Of a DNA stretch of 64,000 bases, positions 22,512-57,522 are shown in pieces. Location: positions 19,025,001 to 19,089,000 of the forward strand of contig NC_090788.1 of NCBI RefSeq assembly GCF_040054535.1, given 5' to 3'. This DNA is from Antennarius striatus (Eukaryota; Chordata; Actinopteri; Lophiiformes; Antennariidae). The position numbers and the translations under genes are program-made. The notes beneath the pieces were generated by a model that had not been told where the DNA came from, did no database searches, and worked only from the letters and a program-made list of their open reading frames with translations. The first letter of the stretch is position 1. Each line of letters opens with the position of its first letter.

Positions 22512-25500
22512 AGCTACAGTTACATTAAAGTACTGTAGCAGTGTGATGATGTAAAACTATGTCTTATCTTTATGTAATACAAATATTATAATATTTGAAC
22601 TCAGTGTTATGGTGTGTATTGTCTACAGACATCCTGCTGTGTGTGAACAGATTCAAATAAACAAGTTTTATTACTACTAACGTACTGTATATGTTCTGTG
22701 TGGTTCAACATACAAATACCCAAATAAAAGAACCTTCAAACCAAACCAGTGACAAACGATAAACACACGTAAACAGATTTGTGTTGTGCGAGCTAACAGC
22801 TTGTGTATAGACGGTAGCTGGTGCACTACATCACAGTTGTTGCCTTCCATCCGACTGACCTATCAGTCACGCTCTTTCCATCATCATCATCAGCCCTGAG
22901 CTCGCTTGTATAGTCTTTGGCTAATCACCCTCTTGGACTCCCAGCGTCATTGCTCTTCAGATCCCTTCATCACATCATTTATAGAAGAGGTTACGTCCTT
23001 GTGTGAACTGTCTCCCAAACCGCAAACTGCCTCCGCAGACTGGCAGTCTCAATGTCACGCCGATGAAACCAGATATTTACTGTTGTTTTGTCCTTTACGC
23101 ACGTTGGCACTCGGTTTCCTGGACGCTACAGACTTAATCTCGTGGTTCAAATTAAGGCCTTACACCTCAGGTTTCCCTGATTCGGCCTGACAAGAACACC
23201 ATAATGACTCACATATTAAAAGCCTTTGGGAGACGCATTTGTTGCACCTCGTGCTGTCTCAGCATAAAAAGGCTCTAAATATTCTTTAGTTATCCTTTAA
23301 CTTCTCCTGAAGTCTTCCGTTATATTAATCTATCCACACAAAACACGCAACACAGAACAAGAAGACGGAGAAAAAGATCTGGACATAAATGTTCCCCATA
23401 ATCGATACGGTCCAACGGCTATGTGTGTGTCTCAGATCGACCAATGAAGTTCCATCGTGTGCCTGCGATCAAGAATGATTGACGACCTGTTCTTACGGCA
23501 AATTCAAACCTGCATCGTTTAGGATTGGTGGAAAAAGTTGCCGTGTATTACGTAAAGTAACTTTACGAACTGTTTCTTTAATGTCTCATTTTTTATGAGG
23601 GAGGGGGGGGGGAAATTGGTACATTTCACATTACAGCCTTGAATGCTGGACAGTTTTAGCGGAGAATAAAACCAGTAAAACCCTGAATGTGACCATCATC
23701 AGCGGAAATAACACGACATTTACAAATGTTGACTTAAAAAGATTCATGTCAGCTCTGAAACTTAAGCCGATCTCCTGTCAGCAGCTCTTCAGCTACACGA
23801 CCCGTTCATTTTAAATCATGTTTGAATGGAGCTAACAGCAGTCTATCAGCACCTGTAGATGTAACACTAATTTTCATTTTATCTATGAACGTATACTTGC
23901 TGCTGTGTCGAAAAGCACCCACGGAAAAGTGTAAGAAGTTGCGCGAAATGTAAACGTAGAGACACCGAGTGTCATGTGAGTGTGAAATGAGGCGTTTCTC
24001 ACCCCATCTTCTACCTCCGTTAACACCTTTGTTTACCTGCGTCTAATTCCTTTATAGTTTCCACACCCAGATCAGGATGAGACTGTGGCACCTTTATTTC
24101 CTTCCTGCCTCTCCTTCTAAAATGGATTTCTGTGTTATTTCATCACAGTAGCTCCATCTACACAGCCTTTTTTTACAGGGACATACATATTTTGCCTTGA
24201 CGGTTCTGAACAAATGCAGCAACGACATAATGGGGTTCTGTTCTATTCCACCTCTGTGATGGCTCAGAACCGAATCGCACATCTGTGTGAGGCGGACAGC
24301 CAGCATGGGGTAACTAACGTTCTAACAACGTTTAATGAGACCTAGAACGCAGTTAGCAGCATTTAGCACCTAACTCCAAGAAGATCAACACAAAATGACG
24401 AGGCAGCATAAAGTTCAGGGGTCTCCTTATCCTTCGATTAGAAGACCAGCTCCAAGTCCGGCCCCGTCATCTAACAAGGAAGCAAAAATCTTTTTTCTTG
24501 TCTTCTTGTTATGATTAAACAAACAAAATACTGTGGAAATAGATTTTTTTGTTGTTGTGATTCTGTTGCACGATTTCCTTTTAAAAATGTCCTGTGACAG
24601 CAGCAGAGGTAGCCACAGTTGCCAAATAAAACATCTGTATAAACATGAGAGCCAGCATGGAAGGCTGGACGGGACGGCGGCGTGGCAACTCCAGGAAAAA
24701 AAAAAAAAAAAAAAAAGCAACTGGAAAGATCCGGGAACCCCGAACAGATGACGAGATCAACCGCTGTGTAAAAAAAATGATTGCTGTTATTTTATTATTT
24801 AGAAAGTGCTGCTTAATATCACAATATTGATGTTAGTTCCATAAATTTGAAACCACAGCCAGGAGATAGTTCATATAGAGTAGCATAAAGCCCAGGAACA
24901 GGACTGGACGGGCGGTCCAGAAGTAAATGAATCCACCAACAAACAACCATGAAGCTCATTCATCTAAAGTCCCATCTATCAACTGGTTTCCTTTGCTGGG
25001 CTACAGGGGTGGGACTGGAGCTGTAGCAAGGGTGTGAACTGAGGTGTGAACAACCATTTACACCTATGGGCTAATTTGGATTGCCCCATTAGCATGAATT
25101 TATGGCGGATGTTCATTCAAAAAACAGGTATCTTCCTTTGCTTTTGCCTTTTCAGACTGATAGCCATTAGCAGAAAGAAGAACAACAACAATGGTGGACA
25201 TATTCTGTTGAATTTACATTAACCCTACGATGTAAATTTGCTTTAATGCCATTGCAGTTCCATTTAAAGCCAATGTACCCAGTTTCTGCAGATCCGTATG
25301 CACAAAAATGTCATCACATGAACTCGGAAGTTTACAAAAATGAGGAAACATGAAAAACTTTTCCAATTTTAGCAAAAACTGTTGTCATGTAAACCGTCCC
25401 AATGGAAGACAGACGTGTAAACCGAACACAGGTGGACTCCCTTGTTGTTTTTGTAAGGCCACAGCGCTCGCCGCTGCACCGCGTCCAGCAGAGACTTCAG

Positions 25501-26186
25501 GAAGTTACCGGTCCCTCACCAGGAAATCATAATGGAAGTGTATTTTTAGGTGGCTGCTCGCTGAGGTTTCGGACTTAACACAGAACTTATGTGAGTATTA
25601 TTAATCTTTTCATCTAACTCTCAGCAAGCAAGATTTGTTTCCAAAAACCTTGAAGGCATTTGGCTGCAAAAGTGTTCAGTAGTTAGTATTCTGTACGCCT
25701 GGACAAGTGCTGGTCATGACATGTAAACAGCGTCTTAAAACACTGGGAAATTAATTTAAATTCATTAAAATTATGTCAAATGTTCAGGATGTCAACCACC
25801 TAGAAAATCTTGAGTATACAAATCAAGATTAATCAGATGAATAGTGCTTGTTTGGAACATTTACAGCAACCTTCAATCTGAAATTACATGGAGCTTCAAC
25901 AGACTGAACTGTACATTCAGGCAATAAAAGTGATGACTATGTGTTAACAGCCACAGCGCTGCTGGGTAAATGTTCACCAGCACAACACTACTTCAATACT
26001 CATTTAATATTCGCACGCGCTCTCATCTTGAACAGTAATGCATCCATAAACTCTGAAAAGATATTTTAAAAAAATCAAACAAAAAAAAAAAACTCTCCTC
26101 ACCAAACTGAGAAGAAAACAACAACAGATGTTTACTTCAACATGAAATGCTAGTCAACAGCGTGGTGATGTCAGAGTGATGGATAA

Positions 26187-26212
26187 ATGGTTGGTTGGTT
26201 GGTTGGTTGGTT
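26187..26212. repeat. (GGTT)n microsatellite
   Basis: Six GGTT units. Confidence 0.85.
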
Positions 26213-26755
26213 CAGCGGTTGAACAGTTGGATCAATAGGTGATGGAGGGACGGAAGAAAACACCGAAGGTCAGAGTGTGTTTTTGTGTGTGTCACGTGTT
26301 TGCTCATCATTTACAAAACTAACCGGAACAGGATGTTTTTCTATGGCTGCTTAATCATTCCTGCTGCCCTACACGCCGAGACTGGCATCAAGGGTAAATG
26401 AAAATAAATGACCCCCAAACATTCCTCACATATTTTCTCAGTCCTCTCATCCGATCAGGACAAATTTCATCTCCACACTGAGACATGATGGCTGATGGGT
26501 AATCTGCTGGCGCGGCCCCTAAAGGGTTAATCACATCTTATTGGGATGAATAAACAAATGTCCTCACTGATCGTTTTCACTGCACAATTAACTCCTTTTT
26601 GAGCACACTTAAATAACTCTTGGACGAGTTTCCTCCAGGTGACGTCACAGCCTGCGTAGGTGTGAGGTAATTGCAGGCAGGGACAAAATATATGATCTCA
26701 TTTCCTCCAGGGTTGAACCCTGGATCGGCTGACTACACCGGTGCAAATGCAGCAG

Positions 26756-26781
26756 CCCCCCCCCCCCCCCCCCCACCCCCG

Positions 26782-26817
<36 letters not shown>

Positions 26818-27018
26818 ACACACACACACACACACACACACCACCCCTGTCCCCGGTGCAGACGCGCTGTCTGCGGATTCTGTTCAGATTCTCTATTCCT
26901 CCCACCTCCTGTCGACTGACGCACAAAGACGCACAAAGACGCACGGACGCACAAACACGCACGGACGCACGCACGGACACACACACACACAGACACACAC
27001 ACACACAGACGCAGACGC
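26756..27018. repeat. C19 tract, two (CA)n arrays and a GACGCA minisatellite
   Basis: A 19-base C run is followed by CA arrays (26784-26841) and, after about 75 bp, by GACGCACAAA/GACGCACG/CACACA repeats (26918-27018). All open frames over this stretch are translations of the repeats. Confidence 0.9.
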
Positions 27019-27499
27019 ACGAACACAAGAGGAAGTTAAAAAGCCTGGTGACAATAATTGGACTCGGAGATTCATCCATTGTCCATCGCCCGCTGCGTCT
27101 TGTTCGCCTTAATTAGGCTACGCACACAAAAAGTTAGAGGAGGAAAAACAAGCACGGCGCGCACACCGTGACTCCAAATTATTCACAAACATATGGAGCG
27201 CTTGGATCCGGTGTCGGGGCTGAGGAAGGGGTGGGGGGGGGGGTGACTGTTAATCTCCGGGATGCGAGGGTGAAAACCAGGGTACCAAACAACTTTGACG
27301 TGATGTCCAAAAAAAGAAAAGAAAAGAAAAAAAAAGCAGATAAAACTGAAAATGAAATTATATATATATATATATTTTTTAAAAATAAATTCCTCACCTC
27401 TCATCCATTTCAAAACTTGTGTTTTCAGAATTAAATAATACTTTGAACACATAATGGAATAACCGGACACCTAAATGTGAAACAAATGGATCAGACTGT

Positions 27500-29200
27500 G
27501 ATGCGCGCTGATCTGTTTTCTTTCATTTAACTGAACTTCGGTGCGCATCATCAGCAGCTGATCCACAAATAAAGCGACGCGCCGTTGATTCACATTGTGC
27601 CGCTCCTTATTATCAGCGCTCCCCGGCGACTTATTGCATAAAGAGAATTTGTTCTTGAAAGACTGCGAGTAGCATCCTGTAAAATCCCCCACTCAGCATC
27701 ATTTACGAATCCAAATCAGAGCCAAAGCAGGTTAAAGCTTTTGTGTTGACGAGCATAACGGATGAAAATAGCTTGTCTTTTGTCTGGACCCGGTGATCTA
27801 TGAGCCGCCGATCTGCGGTACCAGCAGATGGTCTGCAGTCGCCCTGTTCTAACTTGATCCCTCAAGAAGATGACATCCCAACTTTCAGCAGACTTCAACA
27901 AAGTATGACCTCCCCCCCACACCCTCTCTCTCTCCCCATCCTACACCTCCTCCCTCCCCATCCACCCCCCCTTCCATGTATCTGCATATTTGCAAACACG
28001 GACCTATTTTATTCGCACCTACCAAAGCAGATCCGAGCAGAGGGGAGGGCTCCCACAGTCCGAGCGGGTCCGTCTCTCAGACTGCCGTGCGCAATGGTGA
28101 CAAAAACAAGAACAGGGCAGGAAATAAGCTCATTCTCCGAGAACACAATCCTACAGAGTGGCTTGTCTTGTTAGTGCCAAATGTGAAATAGAAAAAAAAA
28201 AATATTCACCGTCAGTTATTTTGGAAAAGCGCACTTTTCTCTGAGGCTGAACGCGTGGGTTCCCCCAGCTTCCTCGGTCCTTGCAATCCCACCTCTACAT
28301 CCCCGCTTGCAGAGAGGAACATGCAAACACATTTCATAGATTTTTGGAGCTTCAAGGAAAAACCGAAGTGGACTTTTTCCGCGGCGCGCCGCGCTCTTCA
28401 GGCTGAGGGAACGTAAATCACGAGAGAGGTCGTGAGTTTCTGTCGGCTGATCTCAGGACAGCTGAGGGGGGGTGGTGGTGAGGGGGGGGGGAAAGAGGCG
28501 TGATTTCAGAATAAAAGTCAGAGCTGTTGAAAGACGCGCCTGCTCCCTTTGGCTCCATTTAATGACGCTGCAGTTCAAACGACGCCTTTTACGCATTTAT
28601 CCAGAATAACCAAATTTCCACAGGGAGGGAAGAGGGGGTGGGGTGATATCTGGGGTGCTGGTGACGTTTTTCTTGCATTATTGGAAACAATTAAAAATAA
28701 ATCCTAAATAAACAACTTAAAATGTAAACATCAGCGTTGCGCGTAATCGTGGGCATTACGCGTTTTTTGGGGTTTTTTTTGTGGATATGACCTTTACGCG
28801 ATTCAAGAAATGTTATTTCAGTCGAGGGGCGTTCGAGGTGACGGGAGGTGAACCGGTGAACTCGGTTCACCCACCAATTTATTTTGGAGAGGTTATCCGC
28901 GATGGAATCGGTCTGGTTCCTCCTCTTCCTCTCGCCCTCAGCCCGGGAGTCCACTCCGCCTCTTTCCACCGGCCTGTCTGCTTGGCAGGCGGCCAACCCA
29001 AGTGTGTGGAAATGACACCGCCAGGGCGGCAGAGATTTTCCTTCATTTCTCTCCTTCCCGATCGCAGACTGGCTGACATTGGCTAGAAAGTGGAGCAGCT
29101 CGTCAGGGACAATCAATGCGAATCGATCGAGCTGCGCGGTTGAGGCTCCAGAGCTGGAAAATATCGCGGCAGCTGAGAGAAAGGGAAAAAAAAAAAAAAA
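27500..29200 (-). promoter_or_regulatory. CpG-richer block, candidate cxxc5 promoter
   Basis: By eye, CpG and GC content are clearly higher than in the flanks, with words such as CGCGGCGCGCCGCGC near 28380. It lies upstream of the minus-strand cxxc5 gene and 7 kb from ppp3ca exon 1. A role as the distal cxxc5 promoter is inference only. It could instead be a distal enhancer or a non-coding RNA start. Confidence 0.3.
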
Positions 29201-32200
29201 AGACAAGAGGGGAGAGGGAAAGAGAGGAGGGGGTGTTCAGCCAACTCTGACTGTATCTAACCAACAGCCCTGCAAACAAATATGCCCTGGCTCTCATAAA
29301 CGTGACACTTAGGAAGAAGGATAATAAAGTTTAAGACCCCCGATGATGAGATATTACAGGCGCGCAGGAGTTTGGCGCTCCAGACGCAGGAGGTGAACAT
29401 GTCCTCCAAAGCCAGAGGGTTCGATCAGTTATGATTGCAAATGATCGAAAACGGACAGGATCAAATCCGGCCATGGGATAGGTCTACAAGGACGGTGTGT
29501 GTGTGTGTGTGTGCGTTAAAAGTGTGTGTTTTTGAAACAAACCATCCATTCAGGAATACTGGACACATAAAGCCTTTCAACTGGAAATCGTTCCAGCAAT
29601 ATTTTAAATAATGGTTTTCATGAGCAACAAAGCAGGCGTAAGGTCACTAGAGCCCAAATATAGTGAAGTACATGTAATTAATATTCATTATTTTTTAGAA
29701 TTGATTGGTTTTTATACACGTGTATATGGGTAAACACTTGTTTATCCATATATAAAGAAACCTTCACATCTGTCCTAAAATGTGATATCAGCTGACATTT
29801 ACTGCATCTGACTGATCTCTACCTTTCATTTCAACAATCAGAATGAAAGTGTGTGTTATCACTGACAGGCAAAAAGCTAAACTCTGCTGAGGCTTCTCAG
29901 TTTCCACATTATGTCACAGTTTGACTCTCATATTAGACTCCATGACCAGGAAAACTTACTCATAGAATAGAACATTATTATCATTCATGGATTTTCCATC
30001 CATTGATTCTGGTTTCCTCCAATGTTTGATCAGTTCAGTACAGAATGTCACCTTCTTCTTCTTTTTTTTTGCGTGTTCAGAATGTTCAATATGTAAAGAT
30101 AAGTGTCAGTTAATTCTATTAATTAGAAATATTGGTGTAATTAAATCATTTCAGGATGTGGTAACCTGGACTGTGCCTTAAAGAAGAGGAACATACACAT
30201 TAACATACAGCATAAGACAGACGCTTCTGATGTACCCAAGAAATAATAGATAACAACAGATATAAAGGATTTGCATACATGGATAAATATTTTCAAATGT
30301 GTGCTGCATTCATTTGGCTGAATGCAACATCTCATTATAAACCACGATGGAGTCACAGGGAGACAGGGTTGGGTCGATATTGGAAGGATGAAGTCCAGGA
30401 CTGTCACACCGTATCCTGTCTCGGCAACAAGAGCATATGATGAGAAAAAATGTGTTGGTGAAACAGTGGCAAAGTTTAATCTGCAAAAGAGTTCGTCTGG
30501 GGTCAAGCCCGGATGTTTTAAACTCATAGAAATGTCCACAGACACAAATCCTTTACGTGATCTTTTTCGCTACGTCACAATATGTTATGAACAGTAATAA
30601 CAGCAGAGGGTATTACAAGACCAGCCTAGCAGGAACGGGTTTTTTCTTGGAACCAAACTCCTTTTTTTTTTTTTTTTTTTGCGGTATGCCCTCTCTGTGC
30701 TCCCTGTCACAAGAATATGGTCTTCCTGTTGCAAATGGATCACCACTGCATCATGATACATCAAAAACCACACTCATCGGAAAAAAAAAAATTCAGATTT
30801 TTTTGCAAAATATTCTCTGACACGCTTGTATCCTCATTGATATGGATGAGGGATGATTAAGGTTACGTCTTGAAGGTTTTTTTGGATGCTGGGAAACTGA
30901 GGTAAGATAAGGACGTGGACCACTGGGTCCAGTTACCCTGCACTCCACACTGAACTGGTGAAAAACTCCAACACTTACAACTGTGCAAGATAAATACTAA
31001 TGCCAGCATTCCACAGAGCTTATGATACTCAGGCATGAAGTGAGGAACCATAAAACTGTATATCCTACTTAGCCCAGTGTGTTAGCATGCTGACAATTCA
31101 AGGTGAAACACTAATTACCGCAACAAGGGTGAACTGAGTGATGCTAGTTTTGCAGATATTCTGTCACCAAATATTGAAATCGTGATTATTACAGTTAATC
31201 GTTGGAGGAAATGAAAGTCTTTACCAAATTATGTCGCAATTTGTCCAGTCGATGTTGTGATGTTTAAGAAGTCAAGAGAGACAAAGTGCAATAATTGAAG
31301 GTAATAGTTTATTTGCAACCGATGTTATGTGATAATTAGTCTATTAGAAAAGTCTTTGGCACTTAGACTCTTCAGGAAGATTATGATCAAAGAGTAACCA
31401 CCCCCCACCCCCCGTGGAGTTCAGATACTGGTGGTGGTGGTGGCGACTGATGGTCCTGCTGAGACTGAAAAGATGAAGTTGGCGAATTTGCAAATATTAT
31501 CTGGTGACGGGCCCACATGACATCAGCACGAATCAACTAGAGGAACGTAAAGAGAGTGTATTTTTAAGGCAGCAGCGATATGAAGGTGTGTCACCGCGCT
31601 ATTGGATAGATGCGACCAGCTGATGGGAACAGCTGATAATCCCAGCGGACTGAGCATGTGTGAATGACAGGATGGTATGAAGAATCAACTGAGGCCGATA
31701 AGTGTGGAAAGGGTTAGCCTTCACACACAAACACAAACATCCACCTTCATGGTCATGACAGATCCTCCAGGAGTCATCATGTGGTACCCATAAATAATTA
31801 TTTAGTGTCATTGTAATCCATGTTGTATTTATTCTCACCTATTTTTTCCATTTTAAGAACAATATGTTTAAATTCAGAATTTTCAGACACTATACTGTAG
31901 AATAAAAAAATAAATACCCCTGACTATATTCCTTTATATTCACTTTTAACAAGCTAAAGTCTTAATCATGGTGTAAAACAGAGGAACTCTATATTCCAGT
32001 CTTAATTATACTGCAGTTTTTAGGGTGAAAAGACAATCATGGAGGAAATGCACAAGAGGGAAGGCGAGTCATGCGTGGATAGATGGGTAGGAGGAAGCAG
32101 CAAGCTGTGACTCTCTTGGACGTGTTCTGGTCGGTTCAGTGAATCCCGGAGGCTGCAGCCACACTCAGCTCTTTGTTGTTTTCGTTCTGCACAGGGAGGC

Positions 32201-35200
32201 AGGGTACTTTCCTGCGACGGGGAGGAGGATTAAGCGTTGCATGGCCTCCATCCCCACATGCACACATGACCAGCAGTGTAGGAAAGCCCCCAAAGACGTC
32301 CCGGAAAGAGGTACGTAAGGGATGATGAGCGAGAACATCGGCGCTTTCCAGCACTGTAAAATGTTTTATGACCTATTAAGTCTCCAAATCACCAACATAA
32401 CACACTGATTTAGAGAAGCTGGCTTCATACTCACATGTATTCTTTTGTTGTCCAACAGCAGAGACACAGCTATTTATTCATCATCCTGTAACATCTTTCT
32501 GCTTTAGTTAACATCACCTACACCTTAACCTCTACCTACCTATACAGTTTGGATTAGATATTTGTTATTGGGTTGTCATAGATTTAAAAATTACATTTAC
32601 TACACGTACTAGAAACACATTTTTTTTGGACTTTTCGATGAGCTGTTCTTTGGTGTCAGGTGACGTCATTTAGCATGCCTCTTATCATCTTGTGCTAAAA
32701 TTTACCTGCTGCTGGAGCAGGACGTTCCAGTTAGAGACAAAGTGACTCCAGTACATGAAACAGGATATAGTTTTTACTTTTCACAAATTTAACAAATGAG
32801 GTATGATGCTTTGGGAAGCTTTTCAAATCATCTTCTAAGCCAGACTAAATGTTTTAATTTCTTGTGTTTTCCTGCTTCCAAGATAAGCTAAGCTAAAGGC
32901 ATCCAGATTTTGACCCCATGTTCAATGCACAGACCTAGTGATGTCACTATTAGTAAGAAAATTATTATTTATTTCCCACAAAAGTCCAACTATTCCTTTA
33001 ACAATCCAGTGAACTCAAAATAATTTCATGAACTGATTCTGATTGTTGTTGTACATTTTCTGCAGTTAACACAAAAGCGCACATGTGTCACCTAATCCTG
33101 CTCAGTGCACTTGTGAATTGTGACTATTATGAGCCAAGGCATTTGCTTAAGATGTGGTCTAATTGCATCAGATACAACATGGCTTGGATTTTAATCAATA
33201 GTTTGCACCGTTGATGTTCTGCAGGTAACTGTGTTAATTACCAGTATGTAGTATTGGAATAGATCATTTAGTGCCACCCCCCCCCATCATTGTGCCAACA
33301 AAGCGTGCCAGGAACACCAGTATTTAAATGACGAATCAACAAATGTAGCTGCCAGCAGCTCATTGCCACTACGAAAATACACTTGAGGTATTTTTTCAGC
33401 CAATGTCATTTAAAATGTAATTTATTTATTTTACATTTTGCTTAAGTTAGTCACTTTCAGAGAAAATTTCAAGGTAATTAAAAGGTTGTTTTATTTATTT
33501 TTTTAGAGGGGAGACAACAAATTGGATTTGACAGTCTTTCCCTTTTAATGGGTTGATCTTAATGAAATATAAAGGTGAAAAAAAATGTTTATTTTAAAAT
33601 AAACTGAGAAGCAGAGCCTCATTCTTATTTCATCACCACTCTTTGTGTTTTGTTTGGTTTTTTTCTCCACGAGAAATATTGGCAACTTCAAGGACATAGC
33701 GTGGACACCTAGGATGGGTGTTGGAGTCTGTAAAGTGTGTGATTTTGTCGTGTGTTCTCGCGTCAGTCACCCTTTGTGTGAGAATCGCGGCTCCACGCCG
33801 CAGACACCCGCATCACTAGAAATTTATCCTGCTGCTCGTCACGTGATCAGCCTCAGGAAGCATCAGGAAGCATGTGGAGCTTTTATCCCCAACCATTTTC
33901 AGATCGAAAAGACTTTGAACCCCTACCCCCCCATCAACAAGTCTTTAGTGCCACTAAATAATCAGTGAGACTGATTTCTGTCATGGCTCTAAATTCTAAT
34001 CGGCAATCATTGATCCTCCAGCCACGAGAACAGAGCAGCTGTTGATGCTGTTTAAATCTGGGTTGGGGCCCCATCTAGTGGAAAGTCTTCATAGAAGCTT
34101 CCTGACAAATTGATGAAGAAAAACTCCCCATGATTGCTCCCAGCGGGTATTTACCCAATGCTGCTTCATGAGAGCTCAAAAACATGGACTTGCTGACGTC
34201 AGAGATGCTCTTTTCAACAAAGCGTTTAGATGTTCATAATATACCTGTCAACAAAACCCTTTGGTCATATGTTTAACCGATGCAAAGTTGATGACCAAAC
34301 GAAACTAAATGGGGAAAAATGCAAGCAATCTGCAGAAAATTGAACATTTTCACACCTTTGCCACCAAACATTGTAGTTTAGATGAATTTAAGATGGATTC
34401 ATTGTTGTCTGAACAACACTGTGACCCAGGATTGGCATGTATAGGGAGTTTTTGGTTGAAATGTGACCACATTACTAAACAGAGAACCATAAAGGCCTTA
34501 AACACTGACTTTGTTTTAAGAGAAAATAATAAATAAATAGATGTATATGTTGTGTGTCTGAGAGAGAGTCAGAACAAGAAACTGAAGAAAAGAAGTGGTA
34601 AGAATTTGGTGCGACTAAAATCACTTTTGTTTATTTCATCATTTATAAATTACCAGAGCAGCAGAGTGAACAAAGTTTTTATCACCAGGGGCAATAATGG
34701 GCATCACAAGCACTGAAATCATTTTCTGGTTTCAGAGCAGCAGCCGTGACAGTCGCTGGTAAAAAATAACAAAAAAACAGTGTTTCAATAATGTGGTGAG
34801 AAACTTACACATTCATGACATAAATATTGGGACATGGAGTTATCACACATTTCCTTGAATATAAAACAAAAGTGATTTCTGATTATATGGGAATTCCCAA
34901 CAGGAGTATGTTATTAACCTGGATATGTATACTAATAAGAGTCACACTGCTGTGATTTTTATCACACGTGTCTTCTGATAGACAGACAGCCAGTGTTTAA
35001 AGGATTCAGATGCAGACACAGTTCAGTAATTTAATAACCAAAATCAATAAATCAATAAATAAAAAGACAGAAATTTATAAATGAGCTGGACAAATATGAT
35101 AACAGTGAAACCACAAAGCAGAGTTTGCTAATAAAAAGTCAGAAAATCAAACACAATGGTCAGACTCTAAACTAGCACAACAAGAATGCCAGGAAATGTT

Positions 35201-36000
35201 GTGGACAGAGCCTTGAGATGGAAATATGACATCTGTTTGATGAACACATCCAAACACACTGAATGAGGAGGAGATGCCCCTGAAGGGGTGGAGTGGGACC
35301 CGGTGGAAGCAGCCAGACACAGTGGTGGAGAAAATCAAGATGAAGACTAAAAGGGGAACATGTGGATGAAGAAGGAGAGAATAAGACAGACTGAAACAAA
35401 CAGGGAGCAAAATAAATTAATGTACAGGAACAATAATACAGTGTGACAACCACAAGATAAAAACTCTTGAGCTAAACACAAAACCACAACTGGAACAGAC
35501 ACACAGCTCCATTTCCTGTGTGTGTTCTTCACTTTTTAACGAATTATTCCAGTTTTTATGCTGATACGATTCAAAATATGATACTTTTCCAATATATTTT
35601 CACCAGTTGCGGGTACAGTATAATACATTATTACCCTTTAGCTTGCAGGCACAAAGAGTTCATTCATTTTATTATTTAAAATAATTCATCAAGAAAAGAC
35701 CACTGAAAACATATTTGGTTCACTTTAAAATACCTATATGTAGATTAAAGGACAGTTTTCATCTTGCGAGTTCAGACATGTATTTTGGAGTGTGCTGAAT
35801 GTAATGGAACAAAAATAAAACTCGGCAACATCATCGCCTCTCCAAATCGCTAAAACTCTCAATGTTGCCTGAAAATTATTGTCCAAATCGCCTGTTTGAA
35901 CTTCATAATTTGCACAAATCCTGATGCTTTGTCGCCACCAAGTGAAATTTCTTTGCTATCATTGAGATGACATGTAATCAAAACGATCCTGTTTTTATGT

Positions 36001-36568
36001 ATTTATTACGCTCGTTACGCGTCTGAGCGCAGGCCTGACGCAAGGGACGCAAGCTCCTCTTCAGGCGCACCAAACATTTGGAGAAACAGCGAAATGTGGC
36101 GCGCCGTGTGCGCGTCAGGGCAGCCCCCCCCCCGTCCCCGTCCCCCCGTCTCAGCCTCCATCTGATGGCAGCATCAGGCATCAGGCAGTCCCGTGGAACA
36201 TTTGCGTGGGAGTTCCCTTCACCGCCATGTCGGCATAACGCACCTCTCTCTCTCACTCTCTCTCTCTCTCTTCCTCCTCCTCCTCCTCTTCCTCCTCTCT
36301 CTCGCTCTCTCTCGGTGCATCCTCCCCCACATTACCAGCTTAGCACAGCAGCAGCAGCAGCTCCTACAGCATCCATCCATCCCTGCCCGCCCGCCTGCCT
36401 GCCTGCCTGGGGAGCAACACTCCTACCCGGCGCAGCGAAGACGCACGACAGGGACGCAGCGTCCAAGTGATGCCACAGCATCAGCCGCGTTTCTCCGACG
36501 AATACCGAGCGTAGATCCTGAGGGGGGGGGGAGAGAAAACGCTTGAGCCGAGAAGACAGCATCTGCCC
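36001..36568 (+). promoter_or_regulatory. ppp3ca: ppp3ca promoter and 5' UTR region
   Basis: GC- and CpG-rich sequence (GGCGCGCCGTGTGCGCG near 36100) leads into CT-rich tracts and the first coding exon. There is no TATA box that I trust. A short frame in strong context, ACCGCCATGT, encodes MSA and stops (36227-36238). The (CT)n at 36240-36312 and CAG repeat at 36346-36361 may lie in the 5' UTR. The start site is not determined. Confidence 0.5.
36240..36361. repeat. (CT)n, CTCCTC and (CAG)n tracts upstream of ppp3ca
   Basis: CT dinucleotides interrupted by TTCCTCCTCC, then a short CAGCAGCAGCAGCAG run. Confidence 0.8.

Positions 36569-57522
<20,954 letters not shown>

Larger units (their letters stand above)
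19878..36000. other. Divergent intergenic region / cxxc5 upstream region
   Basis: No coding exon recognised on either strand. It holds poly-C/GGT-rich sequence near 21.0-21.2 kb, a long CA microsatellite, an hAT MITE, CA/GACGCA repeats near 26.8-27.0 kb and a CpG-richer block at about 27.5-29.2 kb. Complex unique-looking sequence at about 21.4-21.8 kb could be conserved regulatory DNA. Further 5' UTR exons of cxxc5 may lie here. A decayed dispersed repeat is possible at about 34.98-35.5 kb, but I cannot name it. Confidence 0.5.

Noticed and set aside
26645..27112. Overlapping frames of up to 144 residues on both strands
   Set aside because: They translate CA, C-run and GACGCA repeats (poly Cys-Val or His-Thr).
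28691..29206. 171-residue minus-strand frame in the CpG-rich block
   Set aside because: No domain, unusual composition, and no supporting splice or Kozak evidence; expected by chance in GC-rich DNA.
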